A stretch of 64,000 bases of DNA from SAR116 cluster bacterium AG-325-I21 (GTDB lineage: Bacteria; Pseudomonadota; Alphaproteobacteria; Puniceispirillales; Puniceispirillaceae), in NCBI GenBank assembly GCA_003282865.1, contig QBYK01000006.1, positions 1-64,000 on the forward strand, given 5' to 3'. Below are positions 29,860-39,578 of the stretch, one piece after another (the stretch's first letter is position 1; every line of letters begins with the position of its first letter). The notes beneath the pieces are model-generated. The model was given only the letters and a program-made list of their open reading frames with translations. It did no database searches and was not told the DNA's origin. The translations under genes were made by a program, and so were the position numbers.

Positions 29860-30021
29860 AAATTTATAAAACCTTTATTAATCGATGCGGTCTTTTATAG
29901 ACGGACGCCTATGCAATGTGACACCAGCGATAGGCCCAATATCCTGCCTTTTTGTTTATAATCCCGATTAAGAAATAAGAAAATCAATCGCTTTACCCCT
30001 GATGACTGAACAAACAATTTG

Positions 30022-31356
30022 TCAGTCAATTGTATTTACCTGAGTAAAACGGGATCTATGAACGTTTAAAGCCAATTCAGGCCAACGGGCGCAAAATCGA
30101 GCCTGATTAATTGAATTAATATTCACTATCATTAACTCATGCCCAAACTTATCATATTGTGAAGACTTAACCATCGCATTTTGATATAGCCAAGCCCGCG
30201 CGGCACCATCGGCTGGCGTTAAATTTATAAAAACCATTTTAGCGGATCTGCTAAGGCGTTGTTTAAGTTGCAGGAGTAAGTTTTCTATTCCACTTCCGGT
30301 TAGCGCTGAAACTACAACGCCCGAAAAGACACCGTGAGAGACATTTTTTTTATTGAAACAATTATTCACGAGGTCCGCCTTATTAAGCACATGAATTATC
30401 CGGGCTTTTTGCATCTCCTCATTAATTCCAAGATTGACCAACACCTGCTTCACGTCTTCTGCTTCTTCCTCCAACAAGGGTGAGGAAATGTCATGAACAT
30501 GCAATAAAACATCGGCCCTCACCACTTCTTCAAGAGTGCTGTGAAAAGCATCAATTAGTTCTGTTGGAAGCTGACTAATGAAGCCAACCGTGTCGGCCAG
30601 CACAACCTCTTGATCTAAATTGAGTTTCAACTCACGCATGGTTGGATCAAGTGTCGCAAAGAGCATATCTTTTGACAACACTTTAGCCCCCGTTAGCAAA
30701 TTAAATAACGTTGATTTCCCTGAGTTCGTGTAACCAACTAGTGCAACAGTTGGAGTTTCACCACGCAAACGATTACTACGCTGTATTGCTCGAGTTCTAG
30801 TCACCTCTCTCAACTCAGTCTTTACGCGCGTCACGCGCTCCAGAAGAATTCGACGGTCAAGCTCTATTTGTCTCTCACCTGGGCCTCCAAGAAACCCTCC
30901 ACCACCACGCTGCCGCTCAAGATGAGTCCAACTCCTTACTAATCGGCTGCGTTGAAAACTTAACGCCGCCAACTCAACCTGCAGTCGTCCAGCATGAGTT
31001 TTCGCCCGATTACCAAATATTTCTAGAATTAACTGAGTGCGATCAATTACCTTTGCACTAATTTGAGTTTCAAGATTACGTTGTTGAACTGGCGAAAGTT
31101 GTGTGTTCACAATAACTAACGACTCTCTATCACCTTTTGTAAAATCACTTACCAGGCTCGCTAAACTTTGAATAACACCTTTTCCAAAATATGACCCAGC
31201 ATGCAGTTTCTTTACTCTAATTACTTCAGCATGGATAACCTCAAGCCCAATAGCACCCGCGAGTGAACAGGCTTCTTGGAGCACACCGTCAGCTGGACGG
31301 ATAGACGGCAGAAATCTCAATTCAGGGCTAATTACGAATGCTAATGGATTATCCAA
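30022..31356 (-). CDS. hflX: GTPase HflX
   Basis: 'RSRLVRSWTHLERQRGGGGFLGGPGERQIELDRRILLERV', G1 'VALVGYTNSGKSTLFNLLTG', 'VLADTVGFISQLPTELIDAFHSTLEEV'. Confidence 0.96.
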   Translation of the reverse strand: MDNPLAFVISPELRFLPSIRPADGVLQEACSLAGAIGLEVIHAEVIRVKKLHAGSYFGKGVIQSLASLVSDFTKGDRESLVIVNTQLSPVQQRNLETQISAKVIDRTQLILEIFGNRAKTHAGRLQVELAALSFQRSRLVRSWTHLERQRGGGGFLGGPGERQIELDRRILLERVTRVKTELREVTRTRAIQRSNRLRGETPTVALVGYTNSGKSTLFNLLTGAKVLSKDMLFATLDPTMRELKLNLDQEVVLADTVGFISQLPTELIDAFHSTLEEVVRADVLLHVHDISSPLLEEEAEDVKQVLVNLGINEEMQKARIIHVLNKADLVNNCFNKKNVSHGVFSGVVVSALTGSGIENLLLQLKQRLSRSAKMVFINLTPADGAARAWLYQNAMVKSSQYDKFGHELMIVNINSINQARFCARWPELALNVHRSRFTQVNTID

Positions 31357-31555
31357 AAAAATCTCATTTCCATTGGATCATATTAATACTTCCATCAATA
31401 GCGTGTGCAAGCGCTACAACCTAGTTCAAATTTGATTTTCTTGTGATAGGAATATTTTAAAGAATAGAGTTATCAGAAGGTTTTTTTTTTATATATTAAA
31501 CCTCAACCATATTGACACTTTAGCACAACAACAAATTTTATGAGGATCAAAGATT

Positions 31556-32293
31556 ATGACCAAAACAATAGTGATTACAGGTGCGGGAAGCGGTATCGGC
31601 GCCGCAACAGCTAGAAAATTTTTAGAAAATCACTACAGTGTTGCGTTAATCGGTCGTCAAGTCAAAAAGCTTATGGAAACCGCAAATGGTCATAAAAATG
31701 CAATAATATTACCATGCGATGTCACTGACCCGGACTCAGTTGATACGGCGTTTGCTAATGCAATGACAGAATGGGGACACATCGATGTTTTGTTTAATAA
31801 TGCGGGAGTTGGAAGCTTTTCAACGACGATTGACAAAATTCCTGTAAAAACCTGGCTTGAAGTAGTCTCAATTAATTTGACTGGATCATTTTTGTGCGCA
31901 CGCGCTGCATTTAAGGTTATGCGTAAGCAATCACCGCAGGGCGGTAGAATCATCAATAATGGTTCAATTTCTGCTCACTCCCCTCGCCCTGGCTCGACGC
32001 CTTACACCTGTAGCAAACATGCAATAACGGGTTTGACTAAAAGTTTGTCCCTCGATGGTCGCCCTTTTGATATTTGTGCATGCCAAATTGATATCGGAAA
32101 TGCTTTGACTGATATGGCAATGAATATGACGACGGGCATGCCTCAACCGGATGGATCAACAAAAGTGGAGGATACTATGAACGTAGATCATGTTGCCGAG
32201 TCAGTTCTACATATGAGCCGATTACCCCTGGAAGCAAATGTCCAATTTATGACTATTATGGCAACGAAAATGCCCTTTATTGGAAGAGGTTAG
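31556..32293 (+). CDS. SDR family oxidoreductase
   Basis: 'IVITGAGSGIGAATARKFLE', 'VLFNNAGVG', 'YTCSKHAITGLTKSLSLDGR'. Confidence 0.9.
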   Translation: MTKTIVITGAGSGIGAATARKFLENHYSVALIGRQVKKLMETANGHKNAIILPCDVTDPDSVDTAFANAMTEWGHIDVLFNNAGVGSFSTTIDKIPVKTWLEVVSINLTGSFLCARAAFKVMRKQSPQGGRIINNGSISAHSPRPGSTPYTCSKHAITGLTKSLSLDGRPFDICACQIDIGNALTDMAMNMTTGMPQPDGSTKVEDTMNVDHVAESVLHMSRLPLEANVQFMTIMATKMPFIGRG

Positions 32294-32334
32294 TCGTGAT
32301 TCATATCTAATGCCCGGCTATTTTCTTCAAACAA

Positions 32335-33345
32335 TCATTTGTTTTGGTAGTATTCAATGTACCAAGTAGCAAAGGCCTTCACTCCGTCCTTTAGAGTAGT
32401 TTCAGGCACATAACCAATAAATTCTCTTAAACTGGTCGTGTCGGCGAAAGTTTCTTTAACATCGCCAGGTTGCATTGGAAATAGTTCCTTTATGGCTTTA
32501 AGACCAAAAGCCAGCTCCAGCTCTGAGATATATGACATCAAAGAAACTGGCGTCCCATTGCCAACATTAAAGATTTTGTATTTTCCCTTTTCTTTTCCAC
32601 CAATGTCCTTTTTTTGCAGTTGATGCTCTTTCATCTCTAGAGTTTTCTTGATTATTCTGCCTATACTCTCCACGACATCACCAATGAAAGTGAGATCACG
32701 CCTCATATCCCCGCCATTGAAAACCTTTATCGGCTTTTTGTTGGTGATTGCGTTAGCAAAAAGAAATGGGGACATGTCCGGTCTACCCCAAGGACCATAG
32801 ACAGTGAAAAATCTTAATCCAATAGTGGATAATCCATAAAGGTGAGAATAAACATGTGCCATAAGTTCATTGGATTTTTTAGTCGCAGCGTATAAGCTTA
32901 GAGGAGTGTCAGCATTATCCAACTCCTCAAATGGTTGTTTCAAGTTTCCGCCGTAAACAGATGAGGAGCTCGCATAAAACAAATGCAAACAATCATTTTG
33001 TTTGCAAGCCTCAAGAATATTAAAAAAACCAACAATATTAGTATCTATATATTTATCTGGGTTAGAAATTGAATATCTCACACCTGCTTGCGCAGCAAGA
33101 TGAAGGACGATGTCCGGTTTGAAATTCACAAACACAGCGTTCAACTGATGCGCCGACAAAATATCAATTTTATGGAACGAAAAATTTTCACGGTTAGCCA
33201 GAAGAGCAAGGCGATCCTTCTTTAATTTTTGATCATAGTAGTCATCAATATTATCGATCCCTAAAACACTATGGCCTTGATCTAACATTTTTGCAGCACA
33301 GTGCATTCCAATGAAACCAGCAACTCCAGTTAGAAGCACTCTCAT
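32335..33345 (-). CDS. NAD-dependent epimerase, UDP-glucuronate 4-epimerase-like
   Basis: 'MRVLLTGVAGFIGMHCAAKMLDQGHSVLGIDNIDDYYDQKLKKDRLALL', 'HLAAQAGVRYSISNPDKYIDTNIVGFFNILEACK', 'LRFFTVYGPWGRPDMSPFLFANAI'. Confidence 0.9.
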   Translation of the reverse strand: MRVLLTGVAGFIGMHCAAKMLDQGHSVLGIDNIDDYYDQKLKKDRLALLANRENFSFHKIDILSAHQLNAVFVNFKPDIVLHLAAQAGVRYSISNPDKYIDTNIVGFFNILEACKQNDCLHLFYASSSSVYGGNLKQPFEELDNADTPLSLYAATKKSNELMAHVYSHLYGLSTIGLRFFTVYGPWGRPDMSPFLFANAITNKKPIKVFNGGDMRRDLTFIGDVVESIGRIIKKTLEMKEHQLQKKDIGGKEKGKYKIFNVGNGTPVSLMSYISELELAFGLKAIKELFPMQPGDVKETFADTTSLREFIGYVPETTLKDGVKAFATWYIEYYQNK

Positions 33346-33619
33346 AAATCAACCCCTTTAGAACAGGTTAGCAAAATATTTTTGGAAATATAGTAAGTCA
33401 CTAGTAGTAAAAAACGATATAGGAAGAAAATCAAAATTCCTAAACTTTTGGTGCATGGCTCCCTAGCATTGAAGCACCAAATTTTTAAATGAAATGATAA
33501 CATTCACGAGTGAGCTGATTAAGATCTACAGGTGTCTCACTTTTATTAATTTACACCATCTTCTAGTAAGTTTATTTTTTTGGTTCAAACGATAATTTAC
33601 GACAATTAAAAAATCACAA

Positions 33620-35138
33620 TTGAAAAACATTATAAAGTCATTGATTGGTAATATTATATTGAAAACATACCACCTTCATGTGAGCCGATTCCTTATGAAA
33701 ATTTCTCACTTTTCATTTTTTCTAGCACGTTGGGCTGAAACTTTTGGCGCTATAAGTCATGTAGAGCAAGGAGTGACTGACGAGGAGTTGAGATTACACC
33801 GAGATGAAGCTCTCAAAAAAACATATTTATGCAATTTGCCTCGTTTCAAAAAAAAATTTTCTTGGTTTCTTCACCTATCATTTATGGAATTGTCGCTGAA
33901 AAAGCAACTCAAACAACAAGGGCGTCTTAGCCAGCTTTCCATTTTCCTAAACTGTTTTTTAAAAAGCTTGAAAAGGCTATATCTATTCATCGTAGTTTTA
34001 TGGAAATTTTTCAGTTTTAAAAAAGATTATTTTGCGTTTTCTTACACTGGAACAACAAGCACTCAACCTGATTTTTTTGATATACCATCCAGACCATTGT
34101 AAATTTCAGGTTACTCAACTGAGTCATCTTAATGGTGTGAGAATTCACACCTCAGTAAAAAATCACAACGCCAGTCATCAAATGAATATAAAAGAGCTCT
34201 CAATGAATTTGGGTGAATTTGTCAAATTGATAGCCGTTTGTCTCCAAAATTCATACATTCCCCCAGACCAAGCACGCAAAGTTTTACTGCTGGATCGGTT
34301 TTTAACCACATTATTAACGCCGGGTGATATTTTTTTTGGTGATATAAAATATTTATTTGTTTACGAGGGTAGCACGCCAGAAACCTGCGTCTTGCAGGAT
34401 GTTGCCAAAGACCTCGGAATTCTAACTTTTCAATACACCTACTGGCCGGTACTGCCATATGAGATTCTTTACAACATAAAATCTGATTTTTTATTACGGC
34501 CAAATTTTTCTCATCCCAAAACGGAGGTATTTAATGTCGTGAAAGACCTCTCAAAAAGCTTGGCATATATTAAGCTTAAAGATCCTGGAATTAACAGGAA
34601 CAACTTCAACGCTAACAATTGTGGAATCGTCTTGGATATGTTTGATTTTAATGATGTTGAAAAGAAAAAGGAAATTTCTTCAGTTATTCAACATTGCGAA
34701 ACAGATCAAAAGTTAAAAGTCACATTAAAATTTCATCCGCAAATTTTAAAAAGGCCACGCTACGTAATCGAACACCACATGAAAAATCTTGGAATAAACC
34801 ATAACAAAAGCGTTTATTGCGAAAAAGAAAAAGATTTTCTTTCTACTGTGAGTTTTATTATCACAAATTCGGAGTCGATGATAATTCAAGATGCGATTAT
34901 GATGGGCACACCCGTTATCTTCTTCAGTAAGTCGAAATCCATTTATGTAAATGAAATAATCGATTTGTGTCCCCAATTGATTTGCCATTGTGGAGATTTT
35001 TTGAAGCTAGATAATGCAATCAGAATTTACACAAAAATGACTATTAAAAACCGCCGCAAAGCACAAAAAGCGTTCCTGTATCACAGAAAATACTCTGATG
35101 TAAGATACCCGCAATTGACTGAAATTTTATCTGATTAA
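33620..35138 (+). pseudogene. Frameshifted (or slippage-controlled) paralogue of the 35982..37523 protein; GT-B/CDP-glycerol-transferase-like C-terminal region
   Basis: ORF 33620..34102 (frame 2) and ORF 34032..35138 (frame 0) together align along the 513-aa downstream ORF: 'FFLARWAETFGAISHVEQGVTDEELRLHRDEALKK' vs 'FGLARWAETFGAFTHAKHGPSDLELRTHRDKALKK'; 'LIYHPDHCKF' vs 'MIYHPNYCQF'; 'LKFHPQILKRP' in both. The frame change maps to the T7 run at 34072-34078. Confidence 0.82.
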
Positions 35139-35141
35139 AAA

Positions 35142-35802
35142 TTAAGCGAGCTCATGCTCCAGTGTTCCAAAAATAACGTCAGGCAGGCCGCGAATGCGAC
35201 GCAAGGCAGAAGCTCTGCACTGTTTATGCTCCTCATTTAAAGAAGCACTTAACGTGGAACCTCCGTTGAAAAGGACTGTCGTTTCCCCTTCAACATCAAA
35301 AAAACATTTCGCTTAGTTGGAGACCAGAATTGATCTAGATTTGATGTGTCCACCCTCTTGGCAACTCTTCGGTCCAAACATTGACCAGGTCAAAGCAGTG
35401 ATCCATAGTCAACGCAAAAACAACTACGGGGGATTAAATAGCTAGATGTAAGGAATTGCCAATTGATATCCGACTCTTAATTTCTCGCTGCCACGTTATC
35501 TTACGCCGTCCAAGATTGACCCAAACGCTGTGGCCATTCGACGTCTCGACGATTCTATCTAGAGCAATATTTGATTGTGATCACGGTTTTTCCAAGAGCC
35601 AGCACTTTGCTTCAATTGATTGCAACAGTCTTAATGACAGCTCATATCCTTTTTCTTGGGGTGTTGATACTATAACTTGGTCGGCAGTTGACTCATTGCC
35701 AACCATAAAATTGAGGTCGGCCCATAAGTTCATTTCAAGTTTGCCCTTTAAATGACTTACTGGATCTGCAATCCATCTCAATGCATTACTAACCCTCTGC
35801 AA
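35142..35802 (-). pseudogene. Possible degenerate reverse-strand CDS of unknown family
   Basis: Protein-like reverse-strand segments with intervening stops and frame changes: 'MQRVSNALRWIADPVSHLKGKLEMNLWADLNFMVGNESTADQVIVSTPQEKGYELSLRLLQSIEAKCWLLEKP*' (35581-35802) and a C-terminal-like '...MFFDVEGETTVLFNGGSTLSASLNEEHKQCRASALRRIRGLPDVIFGTLEHELA*'. Confidence 0.35.
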
Positions 35803-35981
35803 AAAGTCTCAATTCAGCTGACTAAAAAAAAATTTAATTACATTTCGTATTTTTCAACCTGAATACTTTTAATCAACCGAAGGATTTTTTATCTCTTAAA
35901 GGATTTCAAAGCATTAAGTTTAACTACCGCAGATATATCAATTGCAGCGTGATTGTTTTTTTATTAAACAAAAAATGAGAT

Positions 35982-37523
35982 TTGGAGACATGCAATTTCC
36001 TTTTTAAAACCAGAATTCTACTTCAGAGGATCTTAGTTATTTTTTATAGGCTTCTTCCCCATTGCAAACTAACGTTTAAAAAAATTAGCTACTTTATTTT
36101 TGGTTTGGCCCGATGGGCGGAAACTTTTGGGGCTTTTACACACGCAAAACATGGGCCAAGTGATCTCGAATTAAGAACTCATAGAGATAAAGCATTAAAA
36201 AAGGTCTGCCTTCAACAAAATTCTTCCATTGAAAATCATTTTTCATGGTATATCCATCTAGCAATATTTGAACGGTCTCTAAGCCAGGCACTACGCGGCC
36301 AGCATAGATTGAGCCCTGCACCTATTGTTTTCAATTTATCAATACGAGCGTGCAAGGGAACTTTCATTTTCCTTGCTGTAATAGCAGATTTCATCATGCG
36401 TAAAGAAGATAGTTTTGCAATTGCGCGGACGCCAAATTCCAATAGAAGCGCCAGTTATATGATTTATCATCCAAATTATTGTCAATTTGATAAAGAGCAC
36501 CTTGGCCATTTAAGTGGATTTCGGATATTTGCAAACAACGACCCCTCAAGTTTAGAGGGTGTTATTTGCCACACAAAAATTTCAATGTCTTTACAAGACC
36601 TTTTTCAGCTGTTCAGTCTATTTTTTAAGAATCCTATCATTCCCCCCAGTCAAATCCGGAAAGTATTGCTTTTACAAAGGTTTTTAAAGGAACATCTTTT
36701 GTTTCGCGAAGACATTTTAGACAAAATAAAACACATGTTTGTCTATGAAGGCTCTAACCCAACACATAGTACACTCATTGCTTTCGCAAAAGCACGGGGA
36801 ATATCTACGTTCCAATATTATGCCCAACCAGTCATACCTTATGAAATTCTATATCACATCAAAGCTGACTATCTACTAATGACTAAGTTTCCAGACAAAG
36901 AGTCTGAACCTTTCCAAGTAATCGAGGGCCTACCAAATAAACTAGCTTACATCAAACTGAAAAATCCGGGAATAGAACCTACAAAAAACAAAACAATTTC
37001 ATGCGGCATTGTGTTGGATATGTTTGATTTCAATGGAACCAATAAAAGAGAAGAGATCAGAAACGCAATTGAATGCTGCCAAGCAAAAAAAGATCTTCAG
37101 GTTGCCTTAAAATTTCATCCACAAATTTTGAAGAGACCAAGCCATGTTTTGGGGTATCACCTTAAAAAAATTGGATTAACGTCAACAAAAATGGTTTATC
37201 GCGGTAATAAAGATGAGTTTCTTAAAAGTGTCACTGTCATGATTACTAACTCTGAGTCATCGATTATTCAGGATGCACTCTTCCAGGGAATTCCTGTAAT
37301 TTTTTTTAGCGCTTCACCATCAATTTACATAGCGGGGATCTATGAAATATCTCCACGATTACTCCGCATCTGTAAAGATCTGAGCTCATTAAATAAGGCG
37401 ATCCTAGAATTTAGTGACATGAGTTTTAAAAAGAGAATCCAAGGACAAAAGGAATTCTTCGACCACAATGAAAAACAAGACAATGGCTATCCACAACTCG
37501 TTGATATATTATCTGATCTATAG
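35982..37523 (+). CDS. Putative surface-carbohydrate biosynthesis protein with GT-B/CDP-glycerol-transferase-like C-terminal part
   Basis: 513-aa intact ORF; C-terminal 'LKFHPQILKRPSHV...VMITNSESSIIQDALFQGIPVIFFSASPSIY' resembles the nucleotide-sugar-binding half of GT-B enzymes. Intact paralogue of 33620..35138. Confidence 0.6.
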   Translation: METCNFLFKTRILLQRILVIFYRLLPHCKLTFKKISYFIFGLARWAETFGAFTHAKHGPSDLELRTHRDKALKKVCLQQNSSIENHFSWYIHLAIFERSLSQALRGQHRLSPAPIVFNLSIRACKGTFIFLAVIADFIMRKEDSFAIARTPNSNRSASYMIYHPNYCQFDKEHLGHLSGFRIFANNDPSSLEGVICHTKISMSLQDLFQLFSLFFKNPIIPPSQIRKVLLLQRFLKEHLLFREDILDKIKHMFVYEGSNPTHSTLIAFAKARGISTFQYYAQPVIPYEILYHIKADYLLMTKFPDKESEPFQVIEGLPNKLAYIKLKNPGIEPTKNKTISCGIVLDMFDFNGTNKREEIRNAIECCQAKKDLQVALKFHPQILKRPSHVLGYHLKKIGLTSTKMVYRGNKDEFLKSVTVMITNSESSIIQDALFQGIPVIFFSASPSIYIAGIYEISPRLLRICKDLSSLNKAILEFSDMSFKKRIQGQKEFFDHNEKQDNGYPQLVDILSDL

Positions 37524-37671
37524 CTGGGCGACCATTTGTTGGTTAGTATATAAGTCTTTAACAAAACCAAAGAACCGAATAATGGCATTACCACGTATTT
37601 TATCACGACATTGCTATTATAAAATTCTTTCAAATGTTAGCGAGTAATTGAAGAGAATTGGAGAAATTCAC

Positions 37672-38538
37672 ATGCAAAATGAATTACGACACTTAGATCA
37701 TGATGAAATATTACAATCAACTCGTGAGATAGAGGTTCTAGGATATACTAAAGTCGAAAATGTATTATCAGAACAGTTGCTGGAAAACCTGCTGTCGATA
37801 ATTGAAAAGAATAAAACGCTTGGAGCTGGTGCAAAACCGGAATCAGCAGGGGTATCAAAAAATCAAGCGAACGATATGTATGTTTACCATTTGCAATACG
37901 TTGATAAAATATTTTTGGATGTATTGACAGAGTGGAAAGGTGGGCTTGACATACTCCAACATTTCCTGAACGACCCTTACTATAGACAAATTCCAGAGAA
38001 TGAGCCAAACTTTTTGCTCGGCTTTTATAATGCCCGATCCAGCGTTGACTTTTTACCGCTACACATTGACAATTATGTGCCGTCGCTGGGTAATCACCCT
38101 AATGCCATGCAAATTATTTTTTCTTTAAATGGTCAAACAGAGGCTAAAGGTGGAACCTTTGTCGTTCCTGGGTCTCACAGAAGTGGATTACTTCCGGACC
38201 GATCTCTCAATAATATAACAACACCTATAAATTGCAATCCTGGTGACGCTTTAATTTGGGATAGCAGGCTCTGGCATGGCGCCGGTGAAAACAAGACCAA
38301 TGAGGACAGGTGGTCTCTAGTTGCAACGTTTCGTCCATGGTATCTGAAACAAAATTTTGATCCCGTGCGTGGAATGACGAGTCATATGTTTAATAAATTA
38401 TCCGATAGTCAGAAAGCCCTGTTGGGGTTTTTATCAATTCCGCCGCGTGACGAGTACGAGAAAATAGTGTTAAAAGAAGGTTACGACTCCTTATTACCAT
38501 CAATTCAAGAATACAGAGATAAGCCCGCAAATGACTAA
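37672..38538 (+). CDS. Phytanoyl-CoA dioxygenase (PhyH)-family Fe(II)/2OG oxygenase
   Basis: ORF 37648..38538 (ATG at 37672); 'LPLHIDNYVPSLGNHPNAMQIIFSLNGQTEAKGGTFVVPGSHRSGLLP', 'CNPGDALIWDSRLWHGAGENKTNEDRWSLVATFRPWYLKQ': H-x-D and distal H motifs. Confidence 0.85.
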   Translation: MQNELRHLDHDEILQSTREIEVLGYTKVENVLSEQLLENLLSIIEKNKTLGAGAKPESAGVSKNQANDMYVYHLQYVDKIFLDVLTEWKGGLDILQHFLNDPYYRQIPENEPNFLLGFYNARSSVDFLPLHIDNYVPSLGNHPNAMQIIFSLNGQTEAKGGTFVVPGSHRSGLLPDRSLNNITTPINCNPGDALIWDSRLWHGAGENKTNEDRWSLVATFRPWYLKQNFDPVRGMTSHMFNKLSDSQKALLGFLSIPPRDEYEKIVLKEGYDSLLPSIQEYRDKPAND

Positions 38539-39433
38539 TAAATATGAGAAAAAAATTGGTAAATTTGGGGAAGTTTACTCAGTACCGCGTCCCACTGAAG
38601 TGGAACTAGATGCTTTCTATAAAGAAGAATATTATTCGGAAGGTGTTAACTCTACCTATCAGTTGAAGTATACCGATGACGAGTTGGCGCAAAAAAAAAT
38701 AAGAGCCAATATCACAATAAGAAGCATCATGGAAAAACTGGGAGACTTATGTACAAATCCAAAAATGCTAGAGATAGGATGTGGAGAGGGTTTTGTTATT
38801 TCAGCTGGCAGGAAAATGGGGCTTTCCATCAAAGGAGTTGATTTTCAATCAGAGCCAGTAGAAAAATTTAATCCGCATATTGTGGACCATTTCATTCAAT
38901 TTGATCCAAAAGAATTCTTGCGTAACGAAATAAAAGACGGGTGCAAATATGATGCACTGATTTTGCAGAATGTGTTAGAACATGTGATCGACCCGGGGGC
39001 TCTGTTATTACAACTCAAGCAGATGTTAAGTAGTAATGGCGTCTTATTAGTCCAGGTTCCTAATGATTATAGCAAGTTCCAAGAATATGCGAAAAGCAGA
39101 GGCAAATTAAAACATGAAACGTGGTTTCGGCCGCCAGAACACTTGAACTACTGGAATTCGGAGAACATCCGACCATATGTCGAGTCCCTTGGCTACAAAA
39201 TAATTGATCAGTTCTCAGACTTTCCGATTGAGATGTACTACTGGGGGAATGAAACAAATTACAATCTTGATCCAACAAGATTAGGCCCCCATGCACACAT
39301 CGGTCGAGTAGAACTCGATCTTTACTTCGCTCAAGCTGGTGAAGAAGCATATTTGGGTCTGTACAGAGCATTTTCTCGCGTAAGTATGGGAAGGAACTTA
39401 ATTTTGCTCTTGCAAGATCAAAACAGTCGTTGA
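38531..39433 (+). CDS. Class I SAM-dependent methyltransferase
   Basis: 'KMLEIGCGEGFVISAGRKMGLSIKGVDFQ', 'YDALILQNVLEHVIDPGALLLQLKQMLSSNGVLLVQVPND'. Overlaps the PhyH gene end by 8 nt. Confidence 0.88.
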   Translation: MTNKYEKKIGKFGEVYSVPRPTEVELDAFYKEEYYSEGVNSTYQLKYTDDELAQKKIRANITIRSIMEKLGDLCTNPKMLEIGCGEGFVISAGRKMGLSIKGVDFQSEPVEKFNPHIVDHFIQFDPKEFLRNEIKDGCKYDALILQNVLEHVIDPGALLLQLKQMLSSNGVLLVQVPNDYSKFQEYAKSRGKLKHETWFRPPEHLNYWNSENIRPYVESLGYKIIDQFSDFPIEMYYWGNETNYNLDPTRLGPHAHIGRVELDLYFAQAGEEAYLGLYRAFSRVSMGRNLILLLQDQNSR

Positions 39434-39578
39434 AACAAATATTTTAAACGCTTTGACATTATCATTTCTGGTTTGAACACACAGCGTTTTTGTATGGGCT
39501 AAATATCGCATTTTAGATCTTTTTGTTTGCTACAAAATTAATGCGGCTAAATTCATACCAAAATGACACGCCGAAACG

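Noticed and set aside
34222-34503. Reverse-strand ORF of 93 aa inside the frameshifted paralogue
   Set aside because: The plus strand is supported by homology with the intact downstream paralogue.
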